Shown: positions 34,846 through 48,100 of the stretch, piece by piece | Layout: each line of letters opens with the position of its first letter | Position numbering within the stretch: the stretch's first letter is position 1 | From: Silurus meridionalis | Taxonomy: Eukaryota > Chordata > Actinopteri > Siluriformes > Siluridae | DNA length: 64,000 nt | Direction: 5' to 3' | Assembly: GCF_014805685.1 (NCBI RefSeq) | Contig: NC_060901.1 | Coordinates: 17,587,905 to 17,651,904 of the forward strand | Program-made: the position numbers and the translations under genes | Notes under the pieces: generated by a model | Seen by the model: the letters and a program-made list of their open reading frames with translations, nothing else | Told to the model about the DNA's origin: nothing | Database searches by the model: none

Positions 34846-35760
34846 TCAGGGAGGCGACATATTAAGAAGCAGTTTCATTGCACAAATCCATGGCCAGTGA
34901 GTGGGTAGCGTCATGGAACTCTTCTTGTTAAAACCCTTCCTCGGGTCATTATATTCTGTAGGGATTTGAATCCGTGCTTTGGACTTGGGGCTCTCAACCG
35001 ATGTAAAGTGAAAAGGTAGAAGAGCAGGACTGTCCATGAAGCTTTTTTTATTCAGCTTGAGGACCACTGATATAATTACTTCTGGTGCCATAATATCACT
35101 GGATTATAAACCTGGAGCAATAGAAATCCCAAGATGATAGGGTTGGTGGGGGAAGTGATTATAAATAATACATTTATTTATATGAAATAGGTTTATTCAT
35201 AAGGTTACTTTAATGGTTTGGTAAGTAATGTATCCACCACCTATTGAGCAATTGTCTACAGCGGTGATTTTTAATGGCATGATAGTTGGTACAAGGGGAA
35301 ACAAAGGTAAAGCTACTTAGACAATACCTGGGCTTTTCCAAGTTGCATTGATTCAGGGGTGCTTGGTGGTTAGGGGTTTGGCGTGGTTCAGGAAGGGGGT
35401 GAAATTGCTGTGTGGGATGTTGATTCCAGATCAGGTTATCGAGCCGGATGGCCAGTGCGATGTACTGTGATAATGGGATGTACTGGTCTTCACAGGCCTT
35501 CTCAGCCTGCAGTATGAGAGACAGTCCTTTCTGGAATATAAAAACACAGCACAGTGTTGTTCTAGCCACTATGGCCAACTATGATCCAAAAATGTGACCT
35601 CGTAGTTGGCCGCCGAGGCTGATCCCTGATGCAGTTGTAAAAATTGGCTTCTTATGTCCAGTCCCCCTTCCAGATATTTAAACACGTCCTGAATTGAGCT
35701 GAGTAAAATGTGAGCATGAGTTCCACACCTGATTGTCATTCTCCCATACTGTTGAGGCCC
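34846..35760 (-). mobile_element. Gypsy-type LTR retrotransposon gag-pol remnant
   Basis: Minus strand. A gag-like piece reads YIALAIRLDNLIWNQHPTQQ (near 35430-35490). About 300 bp further on comes the pol segment IPTEYNDPRKGFNKK then LPTHWPWICAMKLLLNMSPP, matching the conserved stretch before the RT of chromovirus/sushi-like Gypsy elements. Stops and deletions interrupt it, and the RT itself is absent. Confidence 0.6.
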
Positions 35761-35875
35761 AGTTCAAAGCCTTTCCGTTAAGTAGCGTTATCAATAGTGT
35801 GCACTTAGTGGTTTTCGTGCAGTAAGACTCTGATTAGTGCATACAAATCTACACATTGCACAGTTGTAGGAAACC

Positions 35876-36092
35876 AATTCAATTCATTTTTATTTGTATG
35901 GCGCTTTTAACAATGAACATTGTCTCAAAGCAGCTTTACACAGATAATGTGGTGATAAAAAATGTATGTTCTTTATAAGTAAGTTTGTCCTTGATGAGCA
36001 AGCCGGACTGTGGCAAGGAAAAACTCCCCGTGATGGTGTAAGGAAGAAACCTTAAAAGGAAGCAGACTAAAGAGGGAACTTATCCTCATCTA
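35876..36092 (+). repeat. Dispersed repeat, family R3
   Basis: It begins AATTCATTTTTATTTGTATG and contains TGTCTCAAAGCAGCTTTACA, later AAGAAACCTTAAAAGGAAGC. Copies are at 49906-50130 (same strand), 48690-48880 and 61135-61345 (opposite strand), with a shorter match at 24183-24290. Family unknown; non-coding. Confidence 0.7.
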
Positions 36093-37154
36093 GGATGCAA
36101 CGAATGTTCATTTATTGCACATATATGATGATGTGAGGTACAGTGATGATGATCAGAAGCGAACTGTAGTCCTGAGTCAATGTAGCAGTCTGTTGACATT
36201 AACTACAGTCCAATCCATTCTCAAAGCTCCTGTTCTTACTCCGGAATTTCATGGAACCACCCAAGACGTTGATGAGAAACCGTCCCAAGCTGCACAGAGT
36301 GGCCTCCAATCAAAGAGAACACTATCCAGAGGCAGGCTTGGACGAAGTGGGAAGATCCACGGAGGGAAGAAGGGCAATGGACGGCAGAACCGTCTTATCT
36401 TTCTTGAAGATGCATGGCATGCATAGTATCTAGGGCTTGTAGGAGGTAAGCATTTAGCAGCTTGGTGAGATTTGAGCTGATCCACGTAGGCTGCCAGCAT
36501 TTCTCCTTGGTATGCCGCAACCACCCGCAACTTTTAAAGATACACTGGATTCTCTTTCATTCTGCAACATAGTGGCAGACTCCGATTGATTAGAATCCTT
36601 ACATGGGTTTATTTTGCAACAGGATAAATCCAGCATAAGGGAAGTTGTAGAACAGAAACACTTGGTCGGGTAAACAGAAATAAAGGTTGCTACACAAGAA
36701 AGACAGATGAAGCATAAACATGGAAAGGTTTGGTATGTAATGTCGAACAATACTTCACAGAATTGTTGGGGTGAGCTTAGCCAATATAGCTAAGACTCAG
36801 CAAGTGACCCATTACCCGGAAGTGCTCAGTATTTAGGATAATGCTTCCTCTCGTGGTGTGGAGTGGGAAGAGTGTTTGGGATTGTTACAGTTACCTACCC
36901 TACACACATTCTGTATACTGATAGTATTATACAGTAAGTATTTTTTGTTACTGACAATACACAGTTATTATTGCTGCCTAGAAATATAAAATATAATAAT
37001 ATACACTTAGAACATCATAAAAATCTGTGGTAGCCAGTCAGAAGCAATGTGATATTAAAGTTAGAACCCCCATTATATCATCTTCCTCCTTTACCATCTC
37101 ACAGGCTGGACATACATGAATCGCTGGAAAAGTTTAAATTCAGTCTGATGAAGT

Positions 37155-37565
37155 TTCACTGTTTAATGAACTGATTATAAACCAGGTAAATCAAACACTT
37201 CTGAATGAGATCTTCACAAAGGTCTACATAACAGAGGGAGACAGTGGAGGAGTCAATAAAGAACATGAGGTGAGACAGATCCAGGCAGCATCCAGGAGAA
37301 CAACAACAGAGGAAGCACCAATCCCTCTGCTCTCATCTGGATCACCGCCCAACCAGCAGCTGATCAAATCCCCTATGAATGTATTCATCGAGTACAAGTA
37401 GAAGGGTTCAGTGACCCACAGAAGGAGGAGTATTTCAAGAAGAGAATCACTGATCAGATTCTGGCCAATAACATCATACACCTGAAGTCATTAAGAAGCC
37501 TCTACATTATGTGCCACATCCCAGTCTGCTGGATTTCAGCCATTGTTCTAGAGACCTTCAGGCCA
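37155..37565 (+). pseudogene. NLRC3-like FISNA-NACHT fragment, internally deleted
   Basis: Plus-strand relative of the NACHT exon at 19458-21235. It reads [20 protein letters not shown] and [17 protein letters not shown]. It then jumps, with a frameshift near 37320, to [40 protein letters not shown] and [20 protein letters not shown]. About 140 codons holding Walker A and Walker B are missing, so no working NTPase is possible. It ends abruptly near 37565 with no LRR exons in the next 3 kb. Confidence 0.85.
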
Positions 37566-38199
37566 GTGATGAAGTGAGCCACACCTGATTACCTTGTGGA
37601 TAGGTTGGTGTGTTCTCATCATGTCTAACTGCAAATTCCTTGGTTACTTAGGCAGTTTGTACTAGGTGCTGGCCTGTACCGATATCTTTTCTTTCCCCTG
37701 GAACCAAATTTCCACTGGGGATGATTCCATAGTAACAGCGGTGGCTGCAACCCTGGATGCACTAGAAGGGTGTGATCTAGTAACCATTATGACTATATTG
37801 TTTCATGCTGTGATTTTATCATTCCACTAAACCTCAAATGTGTTTTATATAATTCAGATCTAAAGATTTGGCTCATGATATATTCATGACACTAGTTAGA
37901 GATGACTTTTTTCTAATAGTCATTAGTAGCCATTAAACAGTGGTAAATGGTGCTCTTGAAGTGATGGACATGTTCAGTAACAATAATAAAATAGCCTGTG
38001 GCATTCAAATAATGATTGGTAATAACAGTGTGGCAAGAAAACATTCCACAAATCACTACACCAACTCCACTAACATTGATTGTTCAATTAAACCAAGTTT
38101 CCCAGTTCATGTTGTTGGCACCAAATTCTGACCCTACTATTAGTTTGCTTCTCTAGAAATTCATTCCTGAATGCACTTTTGTCATGTGAGTCCCATATA

Positions 38200-38216
38200 T
38201 ATATACACACACACAC

Positions 38217-38281
<65 letters not shown>
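38200..38281. repeat. (AC)n/(AT)n microsatellite
   Basis: Short CA tract followed by about 30 TA units. Confidence 0.95.
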
Positions 38282-38287
<6 letters not shown>

Positions 38288-38930
38288 AAAATCATTACGT
38301 TTCCAGCCCCATGTTTGACTGTGGTAGTGAGGCAGTCTGCAAACATCTTCTCTCCAGGTCTCCATCTTACTTAAGTTCTTCCAGGTATTCAATAGTGGTA
38401 AGTTTTTAAATTATGTACAATTGAATTAAGAGAAAGTTGGAGCCTGACTATAGTCAATATTCACACCAAGGGCTTTTACTGCTGCAAATGAGGAAACAGA
38501 AAGGTGATCGTGGTCCTAATGAAAGTCCTACTGTATTGTCAGAATTACGTAGAAGGAAGTTAATACACATCTGCTGTTTAATGTTCTTTACACGACCCTC
38601 AGATTTATTAAGCAAGTGTCTCTCATCTGGCTTTGCAGAAACAAGAAGAGCAATGGAAGGTATTACCATGTTTTTAGCTTTTTTTTTCCTTAGAGGCAGC
38701 ATATATGAAGAAAAGAAGCGATGGGATTAAAATGAAAAAAAAAAAAAAACATAAATATTAACAAAAATAAATTTCTAGTAATAAAGCCCTACAGTTTTGT
38801 TTGTATTGTGCAGACTTGCCAGGCGCATTTGTGCTACCTGTGCACGAATATATAGGCTGTTATAAATTATATAGAATATATAGAATGTTAATTGTTTGAT
38901 TTTTATTTGTATGATCTGCATCCTCTAAAT

Positions 38931-39252
38931 CAGGGGTTACCAACATGTTGCCCGCAGGCACCAGGTAGCCTGCAAGGACCACATGAGTAGCCTGTGGGCC
39001 TTTTATAAAAATAACTGTTTCCTACTTTGTTAAATCATTGTTGATAATTATTATGAGAAATCATTAACATGATCAGTGTCTTCACATAGATGAATATCAT
39101 GAATTATTAATAATAACATACAATAAAAGGTAAATTGGGCAAATTTGTTATTTCGGATCAAACTGAAAACTGTGTGTATCAAACTGGTAGCCCTTCACAT
39201 TAATCGGTACCCAAGAAGTAGCTCTCAGTTTCAAAAAGGTTGGTGACCCCTG
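38931..39252. mobile_element. hAT-type MITE
   Basis: Inverted ends CAGGGGTTACCAAC and GTTGGTGACCCCTG, with an 8-bp duplication CTCTAAAT at 38923-38930 and 39253-39260. The 322-bp interior has no transposase, so it is non-autonomous. Confidence 0.88.
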
Positions 39253-39759
39253 CTCTAAATCTTCACAAATGGTTTTCATGAAAAAAACAGAAGGTCTAAT
39301 ATTGTGACACCACCACTCACCGCCAGGTGGTACTGGTGGATAGCAGTAATTTTTGTAATCGGCCTTTAGAGAGAGATCAGAAAGAGAGGGAGGTTTTTTA
39401 CTAGTCACACACACATTACAGAGAAATTCTTACTTTACATAAAGCCATCAAGGCACAGGGTCAGCCCTGATACAGCACCCCTTGAGCACACAGGGTTAAA
39501 GGCCTTGCCCAAATGAGGCAGCTTTGGAGATCAGTAACCCAAAGTCTTAACTACTGAGCTGCAACTTCCAACAATGTTCAAAACATCATGTTCTTTAAAT
39601 TTGGAATACACCAACATACATCCATTATCCAGATCTGCAGTTCAACTGATGACTGAAATACACAAAATACACAATTCAATATAAAATAGTGTGTATTTGT
39701 GAATCAACACATGATATGCACATATAATTATCATATGTATACTGAATTATATATTGTGC

Positions 39760-40620
39760 GTTGATATTAATATTGTAGTATTGTGTAGTTGTGCGGTTTA
39801 ATTGTGGTACCGCGCCTGCGTATAGTCATATTGTAGTATTGTGTAGGTTTTTTAGTTCTACTGTAGTGTGTAGTTATAGTGTTGAACATTGTAGGTTTGT
39901 ATTTATATTGTAGTGTTAGGAATGTGTAGTTAAATTGTGGTACAGTGTAGGTTTTTTTTTTGTTATATTGCAGTATTGTATAGATGTGCAGTTAGATTGT
40001 AATGTGTAGTTATACTGTAGTATAGTGTAAGTTTGTATTTATATTGTAACATATTTTTCTTTGTAGTTCAATTGTAGTATTGTGTAGTTGTCCAGATATA
40101 TTGTGGTACCGTGCCTGCGTGTAGTCATATTGTAGTATTGTGTAGGTTTTTAGTTTTACTGTAGTGTTGTGTAGTTATATAGTTGAACATTGTAGAACGT
40201 TGTATTTATATTGTAGTGTTAGGATGTGTAGTTAAATTGTGGTTTTAGTTATATTGCAGTATTGTATAGATGTGGTAACGTGTAGTTATACTGTAGTATA
40301 GTGTAGTTGTGAAGTCATACCATTGTATAGTGTAGGTTTGTATTTATATTGTAATATATTTTTGCTTTGTAGTTCAATTGTAGTATTGTGTAGTTGTGCA
40401 GTTATATTGTAGTGTACGTTTGTAGTTATATTGTAGTTGTGTAGTATATTGTGGAACAGGTTTGTAGTAATACAGTAACGTTTGTTTTTCAATTGTTGTA
40501 TAGTGTCCAGTAGTTGTGCAGTTCATTTTTAATCGAGATTAGCATTTATTATTGGTTTGTAGTTATATTGTAGTATTGTGTAGTTATTGTGTTGTAGTAT
40601 AGTTGTGTTATGGATGAATA
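39760..40620. repeat. Minisatellite-like TTGTAGT-rich tract
   Basis: Some 850 bp of irregular units around TATTGTAGTATTGTGTAGTT. It contains higher-order duplicates: the stretch with GTGGTACCGCGCCTGCGT near 39805 recurs near 40105. It ends about 120 bp before the GC-rich gpr37 5' region. Confidence 0.8.
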
Positions 40621-40734
40621 GATTTGTCCATATTTTTCATGAGTGTGTGAGATCAGAGTAATTGTGATTTCCTGTTATAATAATGACTCTCTCAGTGAGG
40701 AACCCGACACAAGACATTTATTATAACGCTGAGA

Positions 40735-41016
40735 AGCGTCATTATTCTCCGAGTGGGCGTGGCCGCCTGGCAGCAGCGGTGACGCGGGGGCGTGGCCTGC
40801 TGCTGGTGGCTGTGCTATGGCGGTTCGGGTTTAGTTCACCGCGGAAGTGCAGAGCTGCGGTTTTCTCAACGGGGTGCACCTTTGTGTAGTCGGGCTGCTC
40901 TCTCAGAGCTACACCCTCATACAGGTCCAGCAGTATCCATTGTGTTTTTGGAAGCGCGAAAAAAACGGATCTTTTTTTTTTTTCCTTTGCAGCGGTCGGG
41001 ATTTAGGTGGGCGCGC

Positions 41017-41047
<31 letters not shown>

Positions 41048-41273
41048 GCGCAGGAGGGATGCGGACACTGAGTACTTGTCGCTGTTCAGCGGCGTGGCCG
41101 CGCATTGTGTGACCGCGCAACAATGTGCATGGAGAACGGATTTGTAAAACCGAGGTGCTCAGGTGCATGGACTGATATGGACTCATAGGATTTCTAGCGT
41201 TTGCAGTGTCTGTGCACAATGCACACAACGTGTTGATTTAGGAAGCATCAGCACCTTAAAGTGACACTTGACC
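40735..41273 (+). promoter_or_regulatory. gpr37: gpr37 CpG-rich promoter / 5' UTR region with a uORF
   Basis: GC- and CpG-rich sequence, in contrast to its AT-rich surroundings, directly before the gpr37 start. No TATA box is obvious, as is common for CpG promoters. A (GA)n tract occupies 41019-41046. If the 5' UTR reaches back this far, an upstream ORF of 21 codons (41123-41188, MCMENGFVKPRCSG...) would precede the main start by 85 bases. The transcription start is not identifiable. Confidence 0.55.
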
Positions 41274-42155
41274 ATGTGGGGTTGTTTTATAACAAACATT
41301 TTTCTCTTTGCAAGCCTTGTGGCTATGGCAGTTGGGGACGATGTGCACAGCAGGGCATCCGGTGCCATGCGGTCTCCGAGGAGACAAGCTACAGGTCCAG
41401 CCCAGTGGATCCCTTCACAAGATGCCAGGACGCCCTTATTAATAAACAAGCGGAATAGTACATTTTTCAGACAAGGATGCAAAACTGAACTGTCCCGATG
41501 TCACTTTTTGTCACACAGGATGGACAGGACCACCCACGGTGACCGGGCGGCTTATTGGCGTGACTACAAGATATGGAGAAAGTTTGCAGAACGGGAACGA
41601 AACCACAGACACAGACGAGGTGCGAAGGAACACCACAAAAACCCGTCATGGGATGTGCATAAAAAAACAAGCAGACATACTAAGATGTCCCCAGATTTGC
41701 CTTTAACCTGGTGGGAACCGTTGCCCAAACCTTTGGCGCTCGCCTCCACTGATTCTCCATTCGATGCAACCAAACATGAGGAGTTTTACACCCGGCGCAT
41801 TGCCCCTGATAACCCTTGGGACGCAACCCCTATGACCCCGATATACCCCGAAGATGAGGAAAACGAGTATTACCCCAACCCCTTCTACCCGGTCACAGAC
41901 GAGACGTACACGGCCTACGCCATCACGTGTTTCTCCGCGCTCATTTTCGTGATCGGGATCGTTGGCAACGTGGCCGTCATGTGCATCGTGTGCCATAACT
42001 ATTACATGAGGAGCATCTCCAACGCCCTTTTAGCCAACCTGGCCGTTTGGGATCTGGCTGTCTTGTTGCTCTGCTTGCCCCTTGTGGTGTTCCACGAGCT
42101 GACTAAAACCTATCTACTGGGCCACTTCACCTGTAAAGTTATCCCCTACATTGAG
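41274..42155 (+). CDS. gpr37: gpr37 exon 1 coding part
   Basis: 294 codons from the ATG (A at -3) to ATTGAG, followed by the donor GTAACC, phase 0. It covers the signal peptide, the extracellular N-terminus and TM1 to mid-TM3. The frame stays open into the intron to 42308, but the family sequence stops matching at IPYIE, which sets the splice site. The position within TM3 equals the conserved intron of GPR37 and GPR37L1. Confidence 0.93.
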
Positions 42156-45100
42156 GTAACCGAGCTGGTCAAACTGTCCTACTATTATATTTTACAATTT
42201 ACAGGGTTTTTTCTTTTCTTGCTGACTCCTTCTCTACCTTATCAGTTTGTTGATAAGCCCCTTCATCAGGTTAACAGTGAAAGCGCTACATTGGGGGAAA
42301 CGCTAATGTAGGGCACACTAGGTATATACAATGCTCTGGCACCGACGCTTCATTCTCACCCTTGTATAAAATGTTCTCTTTTAACCATATTGGTTTCGTT
42401 TTTTTAAGTTTATATTCTATTTATCCAAAGAACGGCATATACTGTATATATTCTGGAAATGCACGCAGACATTACAAAGTCTAGTTTGCATGGAGAAACA
42501 AATTTCAGAAAGTGAAAATCTTCCTCAGTCTCAAGCCTCTTGCAAACTGAACCAGGTTTCCTATTATGATTGCCCTATTTTTAGTTCCATGTCCTTAACT
42601 CTGATTTCTAACCGAGTCCTTAATGATAAAGAAGCATCCTCATAACACAACGCTACCCCCACCATGATTCCATGTATCCCGTTTGTGTTAGTTTGACCAA
42701 ACGTAAAGCTTTTTTGTCGAGTTCTCTTCACAGAACCCTGCCCTACCTGTGACGTTTTCACCCTTTATTACCCGCTCGTCCAAAGAAAAAACGTATTTTT
42801 CCTCTTAACCATGTTCCCCATGTTTTTTTGGTTAGTTAGAAATTTCGATTAGGCAAACCGTTCCAGCAACAAGTGCGTTCATGCCGATTCCATGACACTT
42901 AATTACACACTCCATTCATCTAATTATGTTATTTCCAATGCCAGCCAGTTGCAACAGACCTAACTATTATTAGGACTATATTTTATTTACCACTCTATCA
43001 TTAAAATGAATGATAGAAACAAACATTCTGTACTGTAAAATGGGGTTGTTGTTGGGTTTTTTTTTCCAGCGAAGGCTACAATAGGTTAATTATAGAATTC
43101 TTTTGAATCTCCAGACAGCTTTTTTTTTTCGAGCGCATGTCTGTGAAGGCCAAATTGTCATAAGCCCGCTCTGTCTGCTCACACATACTGTCAAAAATTT
43201 AATTACATTTTTATTTATAAAGATTATGTGCATACAATTGCAGCAACTCATCGCTTAGATAAACAAGATTTTTTTGTAATTGCTTATATGATTATTAATT
43301 AAAAAATGTCCCAAGCACGTTTTTTTAATCTGCACTTGATAGCGTTTAAGAGCGTTTGCTTGAGTATGTGAGCCTTTTTGTCTGTTTGGATTCCATCTTG
43401 AGTTTTGACCTCAAGGGGTCTTTGTGATTGTGAACATCTTCAAACACCATCTACCAAAGACTAGGAAGAAACAGCACATTACATGGTCAGTTATCCGCTT
43501 CCTCAGGAGCATGTTCGGAGATCTGATTTCTCGGCTTAAATGGTGAACAGAGCATTAAACTAAGAACTCACGAAGGGAATGGCAATGATAAAAATCCATA
43601 CGGTTGTGGCTCAAAGGTTTACTGCTCTGGGACTACTGATTGGAAGGAGTTTCAAATAACAGTACCCCCTTGTTAGGCGCTTTAACCCCTCGTCCGCCCC
43701 CTGTCTCGTCCACCCGGCTAAATGGTTAGACGCTTTGGATTAAAGCGTCCGAAAAAAATTAGATTGTATATCATTAAATTTTGCAATACAGAAACCTCAA
43801 TAGACTGCAGGCAAAAAAATAACTGTGAATGAAAGCAAAGAAATGGTGTGGCATTTAAATTCTTTTAGATAAAAAAAATTTTATATTGAAAGCAGTCACT
43901 GAAAATATCCTGGTATATATTGCGTACACGTATTTATGCATCAGACATCCTGAAAGTATTTAATGATTATCTCTCGTCCTGTTGTACTGCATAAATTAGC
44001 AAAATAGAGCAATGTATAGTAATGTACCATATTCGCCAGTAGAGGGCGAAGCTTATGTTGCTACGGTTGCCTGGCGTGCAAAACTTAAATTGTTTGTACA
44101 ATTTTGTAGTATCGCTGTCGACAGAGATAAACATTTGAGATGTAGAAATATTTATACAAAATATATATTGATTTTTTTTAAACTCGTAATGAAAAAAAAA
44201 GAGTGCACTTGTCAATTATCCAAATGCACATCCTGTCCAAATTGGGCACATGTGAGAATGGGGTCGTTCAGCTAATGAGGCAAATCAGGCCAGATTTGTG
44301 TCATGAAGTACAAATGACTATCCGTTAAGCTTCGAGATAAATCTGTGAAGAGGATCTGTGAAGATTAAAACGTCGCACTTCCTAAGGAGCGCCGTGAAAC
44401 ACCGAAACAGTTACGGAGCTGAATTCGAAGAATTCGGTCAAACGTAAACAACTAACAATCCGGGCTTCAATGATGTGGTGGTGTTTACCAGAAGGAAGGC
44501 ACTTCTGAGAAATGCCAGGTTAGACCAGGTAACACCAGGTAACACTGTTCCTGAAATCAAGCACGGGGGTTTGGTTTTAACCAGGAGGAACTGGAAAAGC
44601 CAAGAGAATATTCTAAAGGAAAACCCAGTCCAGGTTTTCAAACATCTGCATTTAGAGTGAAAATATATCGGAAAACTTAAAGCACAAAGGATTGGCTTGG
44701 GGGGTTTGGGGAAAAAAGGTTTTTGGAATGGCCAAGTCAAAGCACAGGTTTCAGTATGATGTTAAATCTCTGAAAATTGTGGGGGTGGGAAGGAATCTGA
44801 ATGTGCACAGATAGAGACACCATTTCTTCTACACTAATCTGGATAAATTTGAATCAGTTAACAGATCAGTTTAAAAACACTACGCATCCACACTCTCTTT
44901 TTCAGTCGATTCCCAAAAGTATTGGGTCACCTGGTCATCGCATTCCACATTTAGTCCCAATTTGCTCTAATTCTTTCCACTCTTCTGGGAAGATGTTCCA
45001 CTAGATTTTGGAGTGCGCTTATAGATATTTGTGTTCATCAGCCACAAGGGTGTTATGAAAGGCAGGTACTGATGTAGGTGAGGAGACCTGAGGTGCAGTC

Positions 45101-48100
45101 AGCGTTCACATTCATCCCAAAGGTGTTCAGTAGGGATGAGATCAGAGCTCTATAGCAGGCAAATCAAGATCTTCCTCTCCAAAGCATGGATCTTCAAAGA
45201 GGTTACTTTGTGTTTCCAAGTTCATGTGAACGCAAAAAAAAAAAAATCTAAACGCATCTAAAGACGTCCTGTACAATCGAGTGCCTCCAGTATTGTGGTA
45301 ACACTTATAGCAGGAAAGGTCAGGTGACCCAATACTTTTGGCAATATAGTCTATCTGCGTAATTTTCTCCCCGGGATTTATTTACTTTCTGGCTCTTGGA
45401 AACGTCGTGCCAATGTTCAAGAAAAGGCACAGTCACATGACATGGCGTCATTATCAGCACTGCGGGGGTTTTTTATTTCAACCGATCCATTTTGGTGACT
45501 GTTTTCCAAAAGCTACGTTTTCATTGGCTTAAAACACCATCTCAGTGCGGACAGGAGGCGAAAAACGGAGAGATAAATACGTGTTTTTAAACGAAAAAGT
45601 ACAACATTAGTGTGGACATGACAAGTTTGGCAAGAAAGGGCCATTTATTTTTTTATTTTTTTATAATCCAAAAATCAATGAGTGAATATTTTCCATAGCA
45701 GTTTCGAATTATTCCCCAAAAAATTGCTGCCAATATTTCTGAAACATGTGCTGTGATAAATCCAATTTATCAAAACATCATGATATTACCCAGTTTTATG
45801 CTTACTATAAAATAAATCTTGGGACAAAAACGCTTTAGTCGTGGTAAGCTATTTTTATTTATTTATTTATTTATTTTTGTGCATTGGTTGTTGCAAATAT
45901 GTCACCAAAGTGTATAATTTTTCTATATAATTTCTCACATTTTGTGCACAAATAATATCATATTTAATCCAAATACTTTATTGACCTCTATAGGGAAATT
46001 ATTGGGTTGCAGTTGCTTGTAGTAAAATAATATTAAACTAAAAAAAAAAGAAAATAAATCTTTATATCAAGTTATATGTTAATTAAAAAGAAAGTGTGTA
46101 GCAGCAGGTAAAACGGACGGCGGAAAAATCAGACTGCAATGATAGTTATAAGTTATTGTACATGTAACAATTATTGTTGTGGCACCGAAATTATTGCCCA
46201 AGATATTAACATTATTTAGGTGTGGCATGAAAATCTATAACCATAACTATATCTGTGTATTTCAGCAATTTTCTTTGCTTTAATTGCCCTTAAGATCAGT
46301 ACCCACTATAAGAAATGCTCATAGCATAGCATCAGATAGCTATTCTATCGGTGTGAATGAACAAATCTATACGCTTCATAATAATTTTACGCTTTCATAT
46401 GACTCAGGAGAGGACAAAAATGCCAGGATTCAAGTTTGACACTCTGGTTCCAGAGGCTGCATAGAGCAAGACTGAGCACGTCTGCATTCCAGGCGACAAT
46501 GGATGAGAGCAGCGATGTTCTCTTCTACCTTTTGTGTCAGAGATTTCCTCAGTAAAGAAATGTTGATTTACGTAATCATGGTATTTTTTTTTTTAGGACA
46601 GCTCGCAAAGTGTTCATTATGCACGTGTTGGGATTTTTTTAAATATATGAAGTCATTTTGTGTTTTTTTTTTTTTCTACTTCAAGCCACTGATCCTCCCG
46701 TTTCTTTATCCCTTCATAAGATTAATTGTAGGAGTGTAATGGTACACAGAATTCACAAATCATTTACAAATGATTCATGAATCGTGTACCGGTATGGATC
46801 AAGTAGCCACAGGCGGAGACCAAACAAACTCGCTGGACCTCCGATTTGTTCGATTGCATTCTGTACAGAAACCTTTTACGGACCCTAACAGTTCTGTACG
46901 AATACATGCACTGTTACGCCACTACTTGATTGCAACCCTAATGTCTGGAACCCATCATGTGATTATAGAGTCTGATTAGCCAATAACCAATATATAAATA
47001 TGTTCAGAGTCACGTCTTTGAGACGTTCTTTGCTGTCTATACTACAGAATGATGGTATCTAAAGATTTATTGCCATTGGTCTATGCATCATACTCGGTGT
47101 GTGCATCCACGTTGGCGCCCAATTTCCTGGAGAATTTATGCATTCGACTGCTTCACATAAAACACCATAACCATTATGGCTTTGTCTGTAGCCCACGCCC
47201 CATGCCTGCCTGCACTCCCTCACTGTAAACCCATTCATCAGCAGGGAAGAGTTATTGCCCCACACTGCTAAAAGGACCCCCTCCACCAACACCCACCCAA
47301 AGAACCCTGTATGAAAGAGGCACTAAAGGCAGATTAATAACTACAGCTGTCACTGGGCTAAGAGCTCTTAATCAGGAGTTTAATGGACCATAATTGAAGC
47401 CAGTAACACTGAGTGGCATGTCAGCCGGCGCTAGGAAACGTGCACGGCCCAGTGTATCACGCACGCAAGTCACAGGTTGTGGTTGAGAGAAAAAGCAAGA
47501 CTAACTTGCTTTTACACGTGAATAAGCCTGAATACGAGGAATGCTTTTGGCTTCGTCTTACCATTTATTTGAAATGCACCAGGAAATCACAGAAATTTCC
47601 CAATCACATTTTAAAACTATTTGGCATTAACATGCATTCTGGATGAACCAGTCATTAATCTTTATTCGTTCATTCAACCGCATCCACTGCGTCCTGAGTC
47701 AGTTACAATCGCACTCTTCTCAAGAGGTGGTCTGGGATGGAGGAGTTGGAGTGAAGTCGTCAGAATTATTCGAGAGTTATTCTTTTTTTTTTTTGCCAAA
47801 CTTCAGCCATGTCCACCCAAATAAGTTTTCGTTCGAATATTTTTCTCTCTGTTTTTTGAAAACGCTCTTCAACATGATTCTTTTGTAAAAACGCAATGCA
47901 GCTGGAAATTGGAGTTCTGGAACCAGGTTCACCTGAGCAACTGATGAATTAGCTTGAAATCTCCATTTTCACAGGGTGGATGCGAAAAAAGGGTATTTTA
48001 AGCTAATTCATCAGTTGCACAGGAGAACCTGGTTCCAGAACTTCAACTGATTGAATAAGAAAGGACATTAATCCTAATTACATACTCGGGTGCTCATGAT

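Noticed and set aside
38153..38409. Overlapping frames on both strands with YIYIY runs
   Set aside because: Translation of an (AT)n tract.
42156..42311. Extension of gpr37 exon 1 to the stop at 42311
   Set aside because: Family similarity ends exactly at IPYIE before a GTAACC donor, and exon 2 continues the protein in phase 0. An unspliced truncated form is possible but unsupported.
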